From positions 699,809 through 748,520 of the forward strand of contig NW_004754908.1 in assembly GCF_000188695.1 (NCBI RefSeq): a stretch of DNA of 48,712 bases, written 5' to 3'. Within the stretch, counting starts at the first letter, position 1. Each line of letters opens with the position of its first letter. The DNA is from Salpingoeca rosetta. Its lineage: Eukaryota > Opisthokonta > Choanoflagellata > Craspedida > Salpingoecidae. This document shows positions 47,328 to 48,712 of the stretch, in pieces. The position numbers were made by a program, and so were the translations under genes. The notes under the pieces were generated by a model, which saw only the letters and a list, made by a program, of their open reading frames with translations, did no database searches and had not been told where the DNA came from.

Positions 47328-47674
47328 CTACACACACGAGTACACACACACGAGTACACGGCACCTTGAGCTGCCGCTCGAGATCTGCAATTGATTTGCG
47401 GACAGAATCCCGTTCGGCAACGAGACTGCGTTTTGTTTCCTGGAATTCGGCCGTGCGTTCGATGGAACGTTCACGGAGCTTCTCCTCCTCCTCTTGCACG
47501 TGTTCTTGGTCCAGGCGCAGGTGCTCACGTTGCCTGCCAGTTCAATTTTCCACAGCACGGGTAGGGTGGAGGGAGTGAGAAGATGTGTCAAAGTATGCAT
47601 GGGTGGCCACGATGATGGCATGCGCACTTGTCGCAAAAACAAAAAAAAAAAGCTGCCACACACACACACACAAC

Positions 47675-47711
<37 letters not shown>

Positions 47712-48044
47712 TCGCAGCTTGGACTCCTCCTGTTGGATGCGTGCCCGCTCTGTGCGCGTGGTGTGCTGCAGTTCGCTCCTGTATGCCTTGAGCTCGTCGA
47801 CTTGCTGCTGCAGCCGCGAATCAAGCTTTCCCGCCATGTCCGTCTGGATCTCTGCCTTGTGCAGCACAATTGTCTCCTGCTGCTGCAACTGGGATGCAAT
47901 GCCGGCGACAGCGGCCCGCAGCGCTTCACTCAGATCGCTCGCGCCAGACACCTTTGCCTGCAGGCACGCAATCTCCTCTGTAGACGCAGTACAGTCAAGT
48001 TGAAAGGATAGGTAAGCGCATGTGCATGTGGGCAAATGTGCGTC

Positions 48045-48122
<78 letters not shown>

Positions 48123-48522
48123 ATGTATCACCCTGCTTCGTTTCCTCTGTCACCACCGTGCATGTGTTTTCTCTCGCCACCTCACACCTTCTTTCTCCTC
48201 GGCCGCAGCGTAGTCCTCTGTCTCAATCGCCGTCTCCAGTTCCTGCTCAAGCTGCTTGATGCGTGCTGTTGCGGAAGAAATCTCCGCCCGCTCCTCCCGC
48301 GCTTCACGGAGAATCTGGGCCACAGAAAAACAGCAATGGAAAAACACACTGGCGTGAGATGGTCACGAAAGAACATATACCAACGGGAACACACACGCAC
48401 GCGAGCAAATGTGCACACACGCAAACACACAAGAACCCGCTTGCAACCATCCGCGCAACCTGTTGGATGTGTGCTGCGATTGCTTCCTCCTTTGCTTCAA
48501 GCTCCGTGAGCTCATCTTGTGC
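42873..48522 (-). CDS. Long coiled-coil protein with acidic C-terminal region, 5' partial (864 residues visible)
   Basis: No named family recognised. Exons: 48460-48522, 48188-48314, 47710-47977, 47365-47533, 47065-47140, 46803-46920, 46468-46582, 46031-46174, 45626-45745, 45244-45341, 44976-45057, 44696-44757, 44441-44488, 44109-44172 and 42873-43913 (TAA); all junctions keep phase and the 5' end lies off the right edge. The first about 450 residues are almost unbroken heptad-like Glu/Leu/Lys/Gln sequence (e.g. [44 protein letters not shown]). A less charged patch follows ([17 protein letters not shown]). The last exon is strongly acidic with two poly-Glu runs (about 20 and 13) encoded by pure GAA repeats, then a final coiled coil containing [20 protein letters not shown]. 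That segment and [14 protein letters not shown] resemble UVR-type helical hairpins. A scaffold, cytoskeletal or trafficking role is only a guess. Confidence 0.75.
43316..43421. repeat. (TTC)n trinucleotide array, coding poly-Glu
   Basis: Two nearly pure (CTT/TTC)n blocks separated by TTGTTCTGC, lying in the last exon of the coiled-coil gene and read on the minus strand as GAA codons. Confidence 0.95.
44281..44352. repeat. (GT)n microsatellite, intronic
   Basis: Between coiled-coil-gene exons 44441-44488 and 44109-44172; sense strand (CA)n. Confidence 0.95.
45421..45611. repeat. (GA)n plus CA/CG-rich compound repeats with a 60-bp partial duplication, intronic
   Basis: Two GAGAGA blocks (45421-45434, 45450-45469) each followed by ATGCAC, then ACACGCAC repeats in which a unit ending ACGTCAACATACACGC occurs twice (about 45546 and 45594). 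Confidence 0.85.
45900..45962. repeat. 20-bp tandem repeat, three copies, intronic
   Basis: Unit ACACGCATACGAAAACAGGT repeated three times in an intron of the coiled-coil gene. Confidence 0.92.
46261..46314. repeat. 26-bp tandem repeat, two copies, intronic
   Basis: Unit starting CACACGCGCAAAATATGACA is present twice, followed by tracts of ACAC and ACAT, in the intron after exon 46468-46582. Confidence 0.9.
48047..48121. repeat. (GT)n microsatellite, intronic
   Basis: Between coiled-coil-gene exons 48188-48314 and 47710-47977. Confidence 0.95.
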
Positions 48523-48601
48523 CTGCAAGCATAAGATGAAACAAGTACCAACAAGTTACATACGTACCACTGGACAAAGCACACACATGTACCCCTGTTC
48601 G

Positions 48602-48667
48602 CACGTGCGCGCGCACACGCACACACACACACGCACGCACGCACACACACACACACACACACACACG

Positions 48668-48712
<45 letters not shown>
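48602..48712. repeat. (CA/CG)n array at right edge
   Basis: Runs to the end of the window, upstream (on the minus strand) of the first visible exon of the coiled-coil gene. Confidence 0.95.

Overview
This is a gene-dense, intron-rich nuclear DNA window from a eukaryote. Introns are mostly GT-AG, short (tens to a few hundred bases) and packed with (GT)n/(CA)n microsatellites, and most of the long His-Thr and Cys-Val reading frames here are translations of those repeats. The gene content (SUV4-20-type SET methyltransferase, DENND3-like DENN/WD40 protein, TMEM97/EXPERA protein, metazoan/fungal-type ALR) suggests a unicellular holozoan. A choanoflagellate such as Salpingoeca is my best guess, inferred from gene content and base composition and not proven.

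Ten protein-coding genes could be assembled exon by exon using splice-site consensus, reading phase across every junction, and family conservation. From left to right: (A) minus strand, 6143 to the left edge, a karyopherin-beta-like nuclear transport receptor, 3' end uncertain or off-window; (B) plus, 6643-10976, a 538-residue armadillo-repeat protein; (C) minus, 14673-11689, an 896-residue membrane-anchored protein with a GT-B (GT4-like) plus a GT2-like glycosyltransferase domain; (D) plus, 15132-16630, the 178-residue Erv1/ALR sulfhydryl oxidase; (E) minus, 22839 to about 17086, a SUV4-20H-like histone H4K20 methyltransferase; (F) minus, 25901-24063, S-adenosylmethionine synthetase (388 residues); (G) plus, 26943-27736, a TMEM97/sigma-2-receptor-like protein; (H) minus, 39410-28256, a very large DENN/PH-like/WD40 protein resembling DENND3, interrupted by a run of N (38390-38712); (I) minus, 42450-39894, a mitochondrial PP2C phosphatase of the pyruvate dehydrogenase phosphatase type (543 residues); (J) minus, 48522-42873, the C-terminal 864 residues of a long coiled-coil protein whose 5' end lies off the right edge.

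Three gene pairs are head to head and may share promoters: A/B (499 bp apart), C/D (458 bp) and F/G (about 1 kb). Functionally the genes are ordinary housekeeping neighbours; the only pathway link is that F makes the AdoMet which the E-type methyltransferase consumes.

The most unusual structure is in gene E. The exon encoding the catalytic SET core is present twice as apparently identical 285-bp direct repeats only 20 bp apart. Splicing both copies together would need a 34-nt intron and would shift the frame, so the copies can only be used alternatively, unless the duplication is an assembly artefact. Other notable points are the fused GT4/GT2 glycosyltransferase, a long low-complexity insertion splitting the N-terminal domain of the SUV4-20 protein, splice donors that are the first unit of (GT)n arrays, and pure triplet arrays encoding poly-Glu in gene J.
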